A stretch of DNA of 64,000 nucleotides from DTHT01 sp037444625 (lineage in GTDB: Bacteria > Acidobacteriota > Terriglobia > Bryobacterales > Bryobacteraceae): contig JBBIMA010000003.1 in the NCBI GenBank assembly GCA_037444625.1, positions 1 through 64,000 of the forward strand. Direction: 5' to 3'. Below the pieces are notes generated by a model that saw only the letters and a list, made by a program, of their open reading frames with translations, was not told where the DNA came from and did no database searches. The position numbers and the translations under genes were made by a program. This document shows positions 56,582 to 64,000 of the stretch, one piece after another. Position 1 is the first letter of the stretch; every line of letters starts with the position of its first letter.

Positions 56582-58649
56582 AGCCGTCCGGTTGACCATT
56601 GACGGCCGCACCGTGGAGGTCGAGCCGGGCACCCTGGTGATCGAGGCCGCCCGGCGGGTCGGCATTCGGATCCCGAGCTTCTGCTACTACGAAGGCCTGT
56701 CGCTGGCCGGGGCCTGCCGGATGTGCCTGGTGGAGGTCGAGAAGGCGCCCAAGCTGCAAACCGCATGCACGCTGGTGGCCGCCCCCGGCATGGTGGTGAG
56801 GACCGACACGCCGCAGGTGGCCGAGGCGCGGCGGGCCATGGTCGAGTTCCTCCTCACCAACCATCCCCTGGATTGCCCGGTCTGCGACAAGGGCGGCGAG
56901 TGCGAGCTCCAGGACATGGCCTTCGCCTACGGCGCGGCCGAGAGCCGGTACGCGGAGGCCAAATACCACGTGCCCGAGCGGGCGTTCTCCCCTGTGGTTT
57001 ACTACGACCGGCCGCGCTGCATCCTTTGCTACCGCTGCGTGCGGGTGTGCGAGGAGGGCATGGGCGTGGGCGCGCTGGGCGTGATCAACCGCGGCGGGCG
57101 CAGCGAGATCGCGCCCAACCGCGGAGACCGGCTGGAGTGCGACGAGTGCGGCGCCTGCATTGACATCTGCCCGGTGGGCGCGCTGACCAGCGGCATGTAC
57201 CGCTACCGGACGCGTCCCTGGGAAATGCAGCACGTGGGGACGATCTGCGCCCATTGCTCTGACGGCTGCAAGACGACCCTGGGCGTCTATCACAACGACA
57301 TCATTCGGGGAAACAACCGGGACCGCTCGGGCCTCAACGGCGAATTCCTCTGCCTCAAGGGGCGCTACGCAGCCGACTTCGTGGACCACCCCGAACGCCT
57401 CCGCTCGCCCCTGGCCCGCCGCGACGGCCGGCTGGCGCCGGTCTCCTGGGCCGAAGCGCTCGCCCTGGCCGCCGAGCGCATCCGCCGGGCGGTCGAAAGG
57501 GGCGGTCCGATCGGTATCATCGGCTCCAACCACACCACCAACGAGGAGAACTACTACCTTCAGAAGCTCGCCCGGCAGGGCCTGGGCACCCGGAACCTGG
57601 ACCATCACCGGACCGGCGACGTGCCCGCGCTGATGGCGGCGCTGGGCGGCCGGCCGGGCGGCGAGGCGACCCTCGCCGAGCTGTACACGGCGCGCGCCGT
57701 GCTGGTGGCGGGCAGCGATCTGGCCCAGCAGCACCCGCTGCTTTCCTGGCAGATCCGGGCCGACTGGCGGCATCATCAGGCGCATCTCTACGTGGTGACG
57801 CGCGGGCCGGTGCGCGAGGACCGCTACGCCCTGCGCTCCCTGCGCGTCTCTCCGGGCGAGGAACTGGCGGGCGTCATCTCGCTGGCCGAGGAGCTCAAGC
57901 GCGAGCCCCAGTTGGTGGTGGTTTTCGGCGACGCCATCCAGGGAGGCGACGTCGCGCGCCTGGTCGAGTTCGGCGACTCGCTGAACATTCCCGTCAAGTA
58001 CGTCTGCCTGGTGGACTACTCGAACTCGCGCGGGGCGGCCGACATGGGCCTGTTGCCCGATTTGGGGCCGGGTTACCAGCCGCTGGCCGAGCCGGGCCTC
58101 AGCCTGGCCGAGATGCTGGCGGCCGAGGATCTGGAGGTGCTCTGGGTGGTGGGCGCCAACCCGCTCAAGGACGGGCGGCGCGCGCCGCCGGGCGCCTTTG
58201 TGCTGGTGCAGGATCTGTTCTTGACCGAGACCGCGCAGGCGGCCGACCTGGTGCTGCCTGCGGCCTCAGCCTACGAGAAGACGGGAACCGTGACGAACGT
58301 CTGCGGGCAGGTACAGCGATTGCGGCCCGCCGTCAGCCGTAGCGGCGTCAAGACCGACCTGGAGATCTTCGGGCTGCTGGCGCACCGGCTGGGGCTGGAC
58401 CTGGGTCCGGCCACGCCCGAAGCGGTGTTGAGCGAAATCCTGGCCACGACGCCGGGCTACGACCTGCCGCTCGATCTGCTGGCGGCCGGGGTGAGCCTTC
58501 AGACCCGCCCGGTCGCAGGCGCTGCGGCCTCGCGCCGGGGCGAGGTGCGATCGGCCGGAGACACCTTGTTCACCTCGGGCACCTTGGGGCGTTACGCCGA
58601 CATTCTCAGCCGGGTCGAGGAAGCCCCGGGCGGGCTCTACCGCGGGTGA
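56574..58649 (+). CDS. nuoG: Complex I subunit NuoG
   Basis: This 691-residue 75-kDa subunit starts with a [2Fe-2S] ferredoxin domain (N1b; SFCYYEGLSLAGACRMCLVE). The His-ligated N5 region (HPLDCPVCDKGGECELQD) and the N4 cluster motifs (CILCYRCVRVC and CDECGACIDICPVGAL) follow. CAHCSDGC plus LCLKG match the extra N7 site found in E. coli and Thermus. The rest is a molybdopterin-oxidoreductase-like domain without cofactor function. The ATG at 56574 lies within the nuoF end. Length is shorter than E. coli NuoG (about 908). Confidence 0.96.
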   Translation: MPEAVRLTIDGRTVEVEPGTLVIEAARRVGIRIPSFCYYEGLSLAGACRMCLVEVEKAPKLQTACTLVAAPGMVVRTDTPQVAEARRAMVEFLLTNHPLDCPVCDKGGECELQDMAFAYGAAESRYAEAKYHVPERAFSPVVYYDRPRCILCYRCVRVCEEGMGVGALGVINRGGRSEIAPNRGDRLECDECGACIDICPVGALTSGMYRYRTRPWEMQHVGTICAHCSDGCKTTLGVYHNDIIRGNNRDRSGLNGEFLCLKGRYAADFVDHPERLRSPLARRDGRLAPVSWAEALALAAERIRRAVERGGPIGIIGSNHTTNEENYYLQKLARQGLGTRNLDHHRTGDVPALMAALGGRPGGEATLAELYTARAVLVAGSDLAQQHPLLSWQIRADWRHHQAHLYVVTRGPVREDRYALRSLRVSPGEELAGVISLAEELKREPQLVVVFGDAIQGGDVARLVEFGDSLNIPVKYVCLVDYSNSRGAADMGLLPDLGPGYQPLAEPGLSLAEMLAAEDLEVLWVVGANPLKDGRRAPPGAFVLVQDLFLTETAQAADLVLPAASAYEKTGTVTNVCGQVQRLRPAVSRSGVKTDLEIFGLLAHRLGLDLGPATPEAVLSEILATTPGYDLPLDLLAAGVSLQTRPVAGAAASRRGEVRSAGDTLFTSGTLGRYADILSRVEEAPGGLYRG

Positions 58650-59842
58650 AGGCCATGGAGTACTACCTGATCAGCGCGGCCAAGGCGGCGATCCTGATGG
58701 GCGGCCTGCTGCTGACCCTGCTGTACCTGCAATGGATCGAGCGCAAGGTGATCGCACACGTGCAGGTGCGCATCGGCCCTTCGCGGGTGGGCCCCCACGG
58801 GCTGTTGCAGCCGGTGGCGGATTCTCTCAAGCTGCTGCTCAAAGAGGACCTGATCCCGCCCCACGTCAACAAGTTTCTCTACCTGCTGGCGCCCTTCCTG
58901 GCGGTGACGCTTTCGCTGCTGTCGTTCGCGGTGATCCCCTTCGGTCCGGAGATCGAAGTGCTGGGCGTGCGCACGCGCATGCAGCTTGCCGACCTGGACA
59001 TTGCGGTGCTGTTCGTGCTGGCGGTCTCCTCGCTCACCGTCTACGCGGTGGTGCTGGCGGGCTGGTCCTCCAACAGCAAGTACCCCTTGCTGGGCGGGCT
59101 GCGCAGCGCGGCCCAGATGATCAGTTACGAGCTGCCCCTGGCGCTGGCGGTGGCGGCCCCTTTGCTGCTGGCCAACAGCCTGAACTTGCGCGAGATCGTC
59201 GAGCGGCAGGAGGGCTTCTATCTGGGCCTGCTGCCCCGCTGGAACCTGCTGCACCTGCCCGCCCCGCAATTGTTGGGCTTCCTGCTGTTCGGCGTGGCGA
59301 TGTTCGCCGAGACCAACCGCATCCCCTTCGACCTGCCGGAGGCCGAGAACGAGCTGGTGGCCGGCTTCCACGCCGAGTACAGCGCCATGAAGTTCGCCGC
59401 CTTTTTCATGGCCGAGTACGCCAACATGATCACGGTCTCGGCCATGGCCACGCTGCTGTTTCTGGGCGGTTGGCTGCCGCCGCTGCCCGCCCGCTGGGGC
59501 GCCGACCTGCTGCCGGCGCTGGCGGCGGCCGGGGCGGGCGCGCTCGCCCTGTACCACGGCTTGCATCCGGCCCGCCCGCGCGACCGGCGCACCCTGCCGG
59601 CCGCGGCGGCCGGTTTCTTCGCTCTGGCCGTGCTGTTGCTGCTGCCGCCGCTTCGGCCCGTGCTGCTGCCGCTGTTCTGGTTCCTGGCCAAGGTGGGCTT
59701 GCTGCTGTGGGTCTTCATGTGGGTGCGCGGAACGCTGCCGCGCTTTCGCTATGATCAACTGATGCGCTTCGCCTGGGGGTTCCTGTTCCCGGCGGCGGTG
59801 CTGAACCTGCTGGCCACCGGCCTGCTGGTGGCTCTGTTTTAG
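58646..59842 (+). CDS. nuoH: Complex I subunit NuoH
   Basis: This 398-residue membrane subunit (ND1) has eight core helices and the signatures QWIERKVIAHVQVRIGPSRVGP, LQPVADSLKLLLKED and AETNRIPFDLPEAENELVAGFHAEYS (quinone tunnel acids). The start could be GTG at 58646 (GTGA overlap with nuoG, chosen) or ATG at 58655. Its C-terminal helices are followed, 7 bases later, by nuoJ rather than nuoI, which normally sits here. Confidence 0.95.
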   Translation: MKAMEYYLISAAKAAILMGGLLLTLLYLQWIERKVIAHVQVRIGPSRVGPHGLLQPVADSLKLLLKEDLIPPHVNKFLYLLAPFLAVTLSLLSFAVIPFGPEIEVLGVRTRMQLADLDIAVLFVLAVSSLTVYAVVLAGWSSNSKYPLLGGLRSAAQMISYELPLALAVAAPLLLANSLNLREIVERQEGFYLGLLPRWNLLHLPAPQLLGFLLFGVAMFAETNRIPFDLPEAENELVAGFHAEYSAMKFAAFFMAEYANMITVSAMATLLFLGGWLPPLPARWGADLLPALAAAGAGALALYHGLHPARPRDRRTLPAAAAGFFALAVLLLLPPLRPVLLPLFWFLAKVGLLLWVFMWVRGTLPRFRYDQLMRFAWGFLFPAAVLNLLATGLLVALF

Positions 59843-59849
59843 GCGTGCC

Positions 59850-60353
59850 ATGGACGGTCTTCTGTTCTTGATCTTCGCGGCGATCGCCGTGGTGTCGGGG
59901 CTGAACGTGGTGCTTCAACGCCAGCCGATCGCCAGCGCGCTGTCGCTGGTGGCGGTGATGGGTTCGCTGGCCATGCTGTACCTGCTGTTGGGCGCGCAGT
60001 TCATCGCCGCCGTGCAGGTGATCGTCTACGCGGGCGCCGTGATGGTGCTGTTCGTCATGGTGATCATGCTGCTCAACGCCGGCCGGGAGCGCTCCGCGGG
60101 CGCCTCGCTGATGGCCTCGGCGCTGGGCGTGCCGCTGCTGGCCGGACTGGCGGCCGCACTGGCCTATGTGATGCTGCTGGCCTTTCCCGATCCCCGGCCG
60201 GTGCGCTTCGGGGAGTTCCGCGAGGGCGGGGCGGCGCAGGTGGGCTACGCGTTGTTCACCCGCTACCTGCTGCCTTTCGAGCTGACCTCGGTGCTGGTGC
60301 TGATCGCCATCCTGGGCGCGGTGGCGCTGGCCTGGCGGGAGGGGCGCAAGTGA
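59850..60353 (+). CDS. nuoJ: Complex I subunit NuoJ
   Basis: This 167-residue membrane subunit (ND6) has five helices, with the conserved QFIAAVQVIVYAGAVMVLFVMVIML segment containing the pi-bulge glycine region. It is followed by nuoK with a 4-base overlap. The start ATG at 59850 has no strong ribosome-binding site and is 7 bases after nuoH. Confidence 0.93.
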   Translation: MDGLLFLIFAAIAVVSGLNVVLQRQPIASALSLVAVMGSLAMLYLLLGAQFIAAVQVIVYAGAVMVLFVMVIMLLNAGRERSAGASLMASALGVPLLAGLAAALAYVMLLAFPDPRPVRFGEFREGGAAQVGYALFTRYLLPFELTSVLVLIAILGAVALAWREGRK

Positions 60354-60664
60354 GCGCCGCGGGCGTGCCGCTGGCCTGGTATCTGATCTTGGGGGCGGTG
60401 CTGTTCGCCCTGGGAGCGGCGGGCTTCCTGTTCCGGCGCAACATCATCACCATGTTCATGGCCATCGAGCTGATGCTGAACGCCGTCAACCTGACCTTCG
60501 TCGCCCTGGCTTACTACCTGGGGCAGGTGGACGGGCTGGTGCTGGCGTTTTTCGTCATGGTGGTGGCGGCGGCCGAGGCGGCCGTAGGACTGGCCATCAT
60601 CCTCACCGTCTTCCGCAACCGCGCGTCGCTCGGCATTGACGAGGTGCAGTCGCTGAGGAACTGA
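60350..60664 (+). CDS. nuoK: Complex I subunit NuoK
   Basis: This 104-residue three-helix subunit (ND4L) carries the conserved glutamates in MFMAIELMLNAVNL and AAAEAAVGLAII. The start is GTG at 60350, overlapping nuoJ by 4 bases; it ends 4 bases before nuoL. It forms part of the proton-relay chain linking the quinone site to the antiporter-like subunits. Confidence 0.95.
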   Translation: MSAAGVPLAWYLILGAVLFALGAAGFLFRRNIITMFMAIELMLNAVNLTFVALAYYLGQVDGLVLAFFVMVVAAAEAAVGLAIILTVFRNRASLGIDEVQSLRN

Positions 60665-60668
60665 AGCG

Positions 60669-62513
60669 ATGCAGCAGCTCTGGCTGATCCCCCTGTTCCC
60701 GCTGCTCGGATTTCTTCTCAACGGCCTGCTGGGGCGGCGGCTCTCCAAGGCGGCGATCAACGCGGTGGCCGTCGGCGCGGTGCTGGCCAGTTTCCTGTGG
60801 ACGCTGAAGGTGCTGGGGGCGCTCTGGCCGCTGGAGGCGCCCCACCTGGAGCGTTACTTCACCTGGATTCAAGCCGACCAGGTGCGCATCGGCTACGATC
60901 TGGCCCTGGACCGCCTGAGCGCCGTGATGCTGCTGGTGGTCACGGGCGTGGGCCTGCTGATCCACATTTACTCGGTCGGCTACATGGCGCAGGAAGGGGG
61001 TTACTACCGCTTCTTCGCCTACCTGAATCTGTTCATGTTTTTCATGCTGACGCTGGTGCTGGCGGCCAACTTCCTGCTGCTGTTCGTGGGCTGGGAGGGG
61101 GTCGGCTTGTGCAGTTACCTGCTGATCGGTTTCTGGTTCCTGAAGGCCAGCGCCAGCAACGCCGCCAACAAGGCGTTCATCGTGAATCGGGTGGGGGACT
61201 TCGGATTTTCTCTGGCCATCTACCTGATCTTCGCGAACTTCGGCACGCTGGACTTCGCCCGGGTCTTCCCGGCCGTCTCCCGGCAGCCGGTTGAATCCGG
61301 CTGGGGGACGCTGACCGCGATCGGCCTGCTGCTGCTCGTGGGAGCCACGGGCAAGTCGGCCCAGATCCCGCTCTACGTCTGGCTGCCGGACGCCATGGAG
61401 GGCCCCACTCCGGTCTCGGCCTTGATCCACGCCGCCACGATGGTGACGGCAGGCGTTTACATGGTGGCCCGCTGCTCGGCGATCTATCTGCACGCCCCGG
61501 CGGCCCTGGAGGCGGTGGCGATCATCGGCCTGCTCACCGCCTTCTTCGCGGCCACCATCGGCATCACCCAGTTCGACATCAAGAAGGTCTTCGCCTACTC
61601 GACGATTTCCCAGCTCGGCTACATGTTCCTGGGGGCGGGCGTGGGCGCTTTCGGCGCGGCCATTTTCCACTTGTGGACCCACGCCTTCTTCAAGGCGCTG
61701 CTTTTCTTGGGCGCGGGCAGCGTGATTCACGCCCTGGGCGAGCAAGACCTGCGCCGGATGGGCGGGCTGCGCGGCAAGACGCCCCTGACCTTCTGGACGC
61801 TGTTGTGCGCCGCCCTCTCGATCTCGGGCGTGCCCTTCACGGCCGGCTTTTTCAGCAAGGACGAAATCCTGTTGGCCGCCCATCACCACGCGCCCTGGAT
61901 GTACTGGCTGGGCACGCTGACCGCGGCCATGACCGCCTTCTACGTCTTCCGGGCGATCTTCCTGGCCTTTTTCGGGGAGCCGCGCGGCTGGCGCCACGCG
62001 CACGAATCCCCGCCCGTGATGACGCTGCCCCTGGCGGCGCTGGCCGCGCTCTCGCTGGCGGGAGGATACTTCGACGTCCCGGGCTTTCTGGCCCCGCTGT
62101 TCCCGGCTGCGGCCGGGCATCACCAGGCGGGCCTGGCGGCCGTCGCCGCAGGGGCGGGGCTGGCGGGCATCGCGCTGGCCTGGCTGTTTTACGTGGCGCG
62201 GCCCGGCCTGGCGGAGCGGACCGCCGCGCGGTTGGGCGCGCTGTACCGGCTGGTCTACAACAAATACTTCGTGGACGAGCTGTACGAGGCAGCTCTGCTG
62301 CGTCCGGTGGTGGAAGGCTCGCGGCGCCTGCTCTGGCACAAGGTGGACGTAGGGCTGATTGACGGAGCGGTGAACGGCGTGGGAGCGCGGGCCTGCGGCG
62401 TGGGCGGCGTGCTGCGCCTGATCCAGTCGGGCAACATTCGCAGTTACGCCGCCTGGGTGCTGTTGGGCTCGCTGGTGGCGCTGCTGGCGGCTCTGGCGGG
62501 AGGCTCGCGATGA
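60669..62513 (+). CDS. nuoL: Complex I subunit NuoL
   Basis: This 614-residue antiporter-like subunit (ND5) has the proton-pumping Glu and Lys motifs (FVGWEGVGLCSYLLIGFW, and GKSAQIPLYVWLPDAMEGPTP). The broken helices (VSALIHAATMVTAGVYMVARC) and the long C-terminal lateral region near DVGLIDGAVNGVG are also present. It lies 4 bases after nuoK and overlaps nuoM by 4 bases (ATGA). Length is typical of the family. Confidence 0.96.
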   Translation: MQQLWLIPLFPLLGFLLNGLLGRRLSKAAINAVAVGAVLASFLWTLKVLGALWPLEAPHLERYFTWIQADQVRIGYDLALDRLSAVMLLVVTGVGLLIHIYSVGYMAQEGGYYRFFAYLNLFMFFMLTLVLAANFLLLFVGWEGVGLCSYLLIGFWFLKASASNAANKAFIVNRVGDFGFSLAIYLIFANFGTLDFARVFPAVSRQPVESGWGTLTAIGLLLLVGATGKSAQIPLYVWLPDAMEGPTPVSALIHAATMVTAGVYMVARCSAIYLHAPAALEAVAIIGLLTAFFAATIGITQFDIKKVFAYSTISQLGYMFLGAGVGAFGAAIFHLWTHAFFKALLFLGAGSVIHALGEQDLRRMGGLRGKTPLTFWTLLCAALSISGVPFTAGFFSKDEILLAAHHHAPWMYWLGTLTAAMTAFYVFRAIFLAFFGEPRGWRHAHESPPVMTLPLAALAALSLAGGYFDVPGFLAPLFPAAAGHHQAGLAAVAAGAGLAGIALAWLFYVARPGLAERTAARLGALYRLVYNKYFVDELYEAALLRPVVEGSRRLLWHKVDVGLIDGAVNGVGARACGVGGVLRLIQSGNIRSYAAWVLLGSLVALLAALAGGSR

Positions 62514-64000
62514 ACTTGCTGGACGCGGTGCTGGCCCTGCCCCTGGCCGGTTTCCTGCTGCTGCTGGCGCTGCCGCGCGAGCGCGAGGAAGCCCTGCGCC
62601 GCCTGGCGCTGGCCGTGGCGCTGTCGGCCTTCCTCCTCTCGCTCGGCCTGGCGGCGGGGTACCGGACCGGGGCGGCCGGGTTTCAATTCGTCACCGACGC
62701 CGCTTGGATCAGCCAACCGAAGATCCGCTATCACGTGGGCCTGGACGGTTTGAGCCTCTGGCTGGTGCTGTTGACCACCCTGCTCACACCGGTCGGCATC
62801 CTGGTCTCCTGGCGCGCCGTCAGCCGGCGGGTGAAAGAGTTCTACGCTCTGTTCCTGCTGCTGGAGTTCGGGCTGATCGGGGTCTTCATCGCCCTGGATC
62901 TGGTTCTGTTCTACGTGTTCTGGGAAGTCTCCCTGGTGCCGATGTACTTTTTGATCGGCGTCTGGGGACATGAGCGGCGGATTTACGCCGCCGTGAAGTT
63001 CTTCCTGTTCACCATGGCCGGCTCGGTGCTCATGCTGGCCGGGATCATTTACCTATATACCTACGCCGGGACGTTCGACTATACGGAGTTACTCCGCCTT
63101 GAGAGCTCGGGCGCGCTCCATTTCCGGCCGACGGAAGGGTGGCTGCTGTTCCTGGCGTTCTTCATTTCCTTCGCCATCAAGGTACCGTTGTTTCCGCTGC
63201 ACACCTGGCTGCCGGACGCGCACGTCGAGGCGCCCACGGCCGGCTCGGTCATGCTGGCCTCGGTCATGCTCAAGATGGGCTGCTACGGGCTGCTGCGCTT
63301 TTCGCTCCCGCTGTTTCCGCAGGCCGCCCGGGACTGCGCCCCCTGGATCGTGGCCCTGGCCATCGCCGGGATCATCTACGGCGCGCTGGTGGCGCTGGTG
63401 CAGCCCAACATGAAAAAGCTGGTGGCTTACACCTCGGTGAGCCACTTGGGCTTCGTGGTGCTGGGCATTTTCACCTTCACGCCGCTGGGTCTGGACGGAG
63501 CGGTCTACCAGATGGTCAATCACGGCATCTCGACCGGGGCGCTGTTCATCCTGGTGGGCTATCTTTACGAGCGCCGACATTCCCTGGAGATCGCCGATTA
63601 CGGCGGCGTGGCCACGCCCGCTCCCAACCTGGCGGCGGTCTTCATGATCACCGCTCTGGCCAGCGCGGGGCTGCCCACCCTGAACAACTTCGTGGGCGAA
63701 TACCTGGTGCTGCAAGGCGCGGCTCAGGCGGACTTCCGCTGGGCGGCGCTGGCCGCTACGGGCGTGATTCTGGCCGCCGGGTACATGCTCTGGCTTTATC
63801 AGCGGGTGTTCTTCGGGGCCGCGCCGGCGGATGTGGGCCGGCAGGTCTACGATCTCGGCCGGAGGGAATGGGCGGCGATGCTGCCGCTGCTGGCGCTGAT
63901 GGTGTGGCTGGGGACGGCTACGGAAACCTTCCTGCCCGCCATCCGCGATACGAACGCCCGAATCCTTGAGCAGACCCGCAGCAACGTGGAGGTGCGGGTC
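62510..64000 (+). CDS. nuoM: Complex I subunit NuoM (partial, runs off the window)
   Basis: The start ATG at 62510 overlaps the nuoL stop, and 497 codons are read without a stop to the end of the window. The ND4 family is usually about 490-520 residues, so only the last few codons are missing. Motifs are VFWEVSLVPMYFLIGVWG with the key Glu, FAIKVPLFPLHTWLPDAHVE with the key Lys, and SVMLASVMLKMGCYGLLRF. nuoN would be expected next, beyond the window. Confidence 0.93.
   Translation, partial: MNLLDAVLALPLAGFLLLLALPREREEALRRLALAVALSAFLLSLGLAAGYRTGAAGFQFVTDAAWISQPKIRYHVGLDGLSLWLVLLTTLLTPVGILVSWRAVSRRVKEFYALFLLLEFGLIGVFIALDLVLFYVFWEVSLVPMYFLIGVWGHERRIYAAVKFFLFTMAGSVLMLAGIIYLYTYAGTFDYTELLRLESSGALHFRPTEGWLLFLAFFISFAIKVPLFPLHTWLPDAHVEAPTAGSVMLASVMLKMGCYGLLRFSLPLFPQAARDCAPWIVALAIAGIIYGALVALVQPNMKKLVAYTSVSHLGFVVLGIFTFTPLGLDGAVYQMVNHGISTGALFILVGYLYERRHSLEIADYGGVATPAPNLAAVFMITALASAGLPTLNNFVGEYLVLQGAAQADFRWAALAATGVILAAGYMLWLYQRVFFGAAPADVGRQVYDLGRREWAAMLPLLALMVWLGTATETFLPAIRDTNARILEQTRSNVEVRV

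Noticed and set aside
1..64000. CRISPR arrays, tRNA, rRNA genes or insertion sequences
   Set aside because: I saw no regularly spaced repeats, no cloverleaf candidates in the short intergenic gaps, and no transposase-like reading frame.

Overview
This is a GC-rich chromosomal window with 55 protein genes. I see no tRNA, rRNA, insertion sequence or CRISPR array. The gene content suggests an acidobacterium, probably near the Bryobacterales/Solibacter group. The clues are a 1198-residue Oar-like TonB receptor with a carboxypeptidase-regulatory domain, Tat-exported Gfo/Idh/MocA oxidoreductases, secreted choice-of-anchor and beta-propeller proteins, and a dissimilatory sulfur locus containing dsrL. 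The taxonomy is inference; the pathway content is read directly from motifs.

Layout. 28-3378: a sigma-54 activator without receiver domain, divergent from a membrane HD-GYP/GAF/GGDEF protein. 3391-14077 (minus): secreted proteins (oligogalacturonate-lyase-like propeller, choice-of-anchor D repeats, beta-propeller, Pro-rich Ig-like protein), then a Gfo/Idh/MocA oxidoreductase overlapping a class III aminotransferase, a MEDS-domain pseudo-histidine kinase, and a Tat-exported Gfo/Idh/MocA protein.

14256-37686 (minus): a nearly gapless 23.4-kb run of 23 genes that carries most of dissimilatory sulfate/sulfite metabolism. In transcription order: marR with a Cys cluster, aprB, aprA, zinc ribbon, ykgJ, qmoA, qmoB, qmoC, dsrA, dsrB, ferritin-like, dsrL, dsrC, rsbRD-like, dsrM, dsrK, dsrJ, dsrO, dsrP, YeiH-type sulfate exporter, a 48-residue membrane protein, TauE/SafE exporter, and CoA-disulfide reductase with rhodanese. 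AprBA with QmoABC interconverts APS and sulfite. DsrAB with DsrC interconverts sulfite and DsrC trisulfide/sulfide. DsrMKJOP links DsrC to the membrane, and DsrL links the system to NAD(P)H. Siroheme synthesis (cobA/sumT) lies just upstream. sat, dsrD and dsrEFH are not in the window, so reductive or oxidative direction cannot be settled here. A sigma-70-like promoter ahead of marR is bracketed by two GGGTT/AACCC inverted repeats. Hairpins after aprA, after dsrB and before dsrC divide the transcript.

38782-46647: a cytidylate-kinase-like/BON protein, a triple-Rid exported protein, KDG kinase, a sugar-nucleotide epimerase and the TonB receptor. 46732-52573 (minus): an NRMT-like Nramp transporter with a soluble PRC/MgtE-N/CBS partner, a tandem alpha/beta hydrolase, a MerR regulator and ThiS. 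52672-64000 (plus): a respiratory complex I operon ordered A-C-D-E-F-G-H-J-K-L-M. It runs off the window inside nuoM and lacks nuoB and nuoI at their usual positions.
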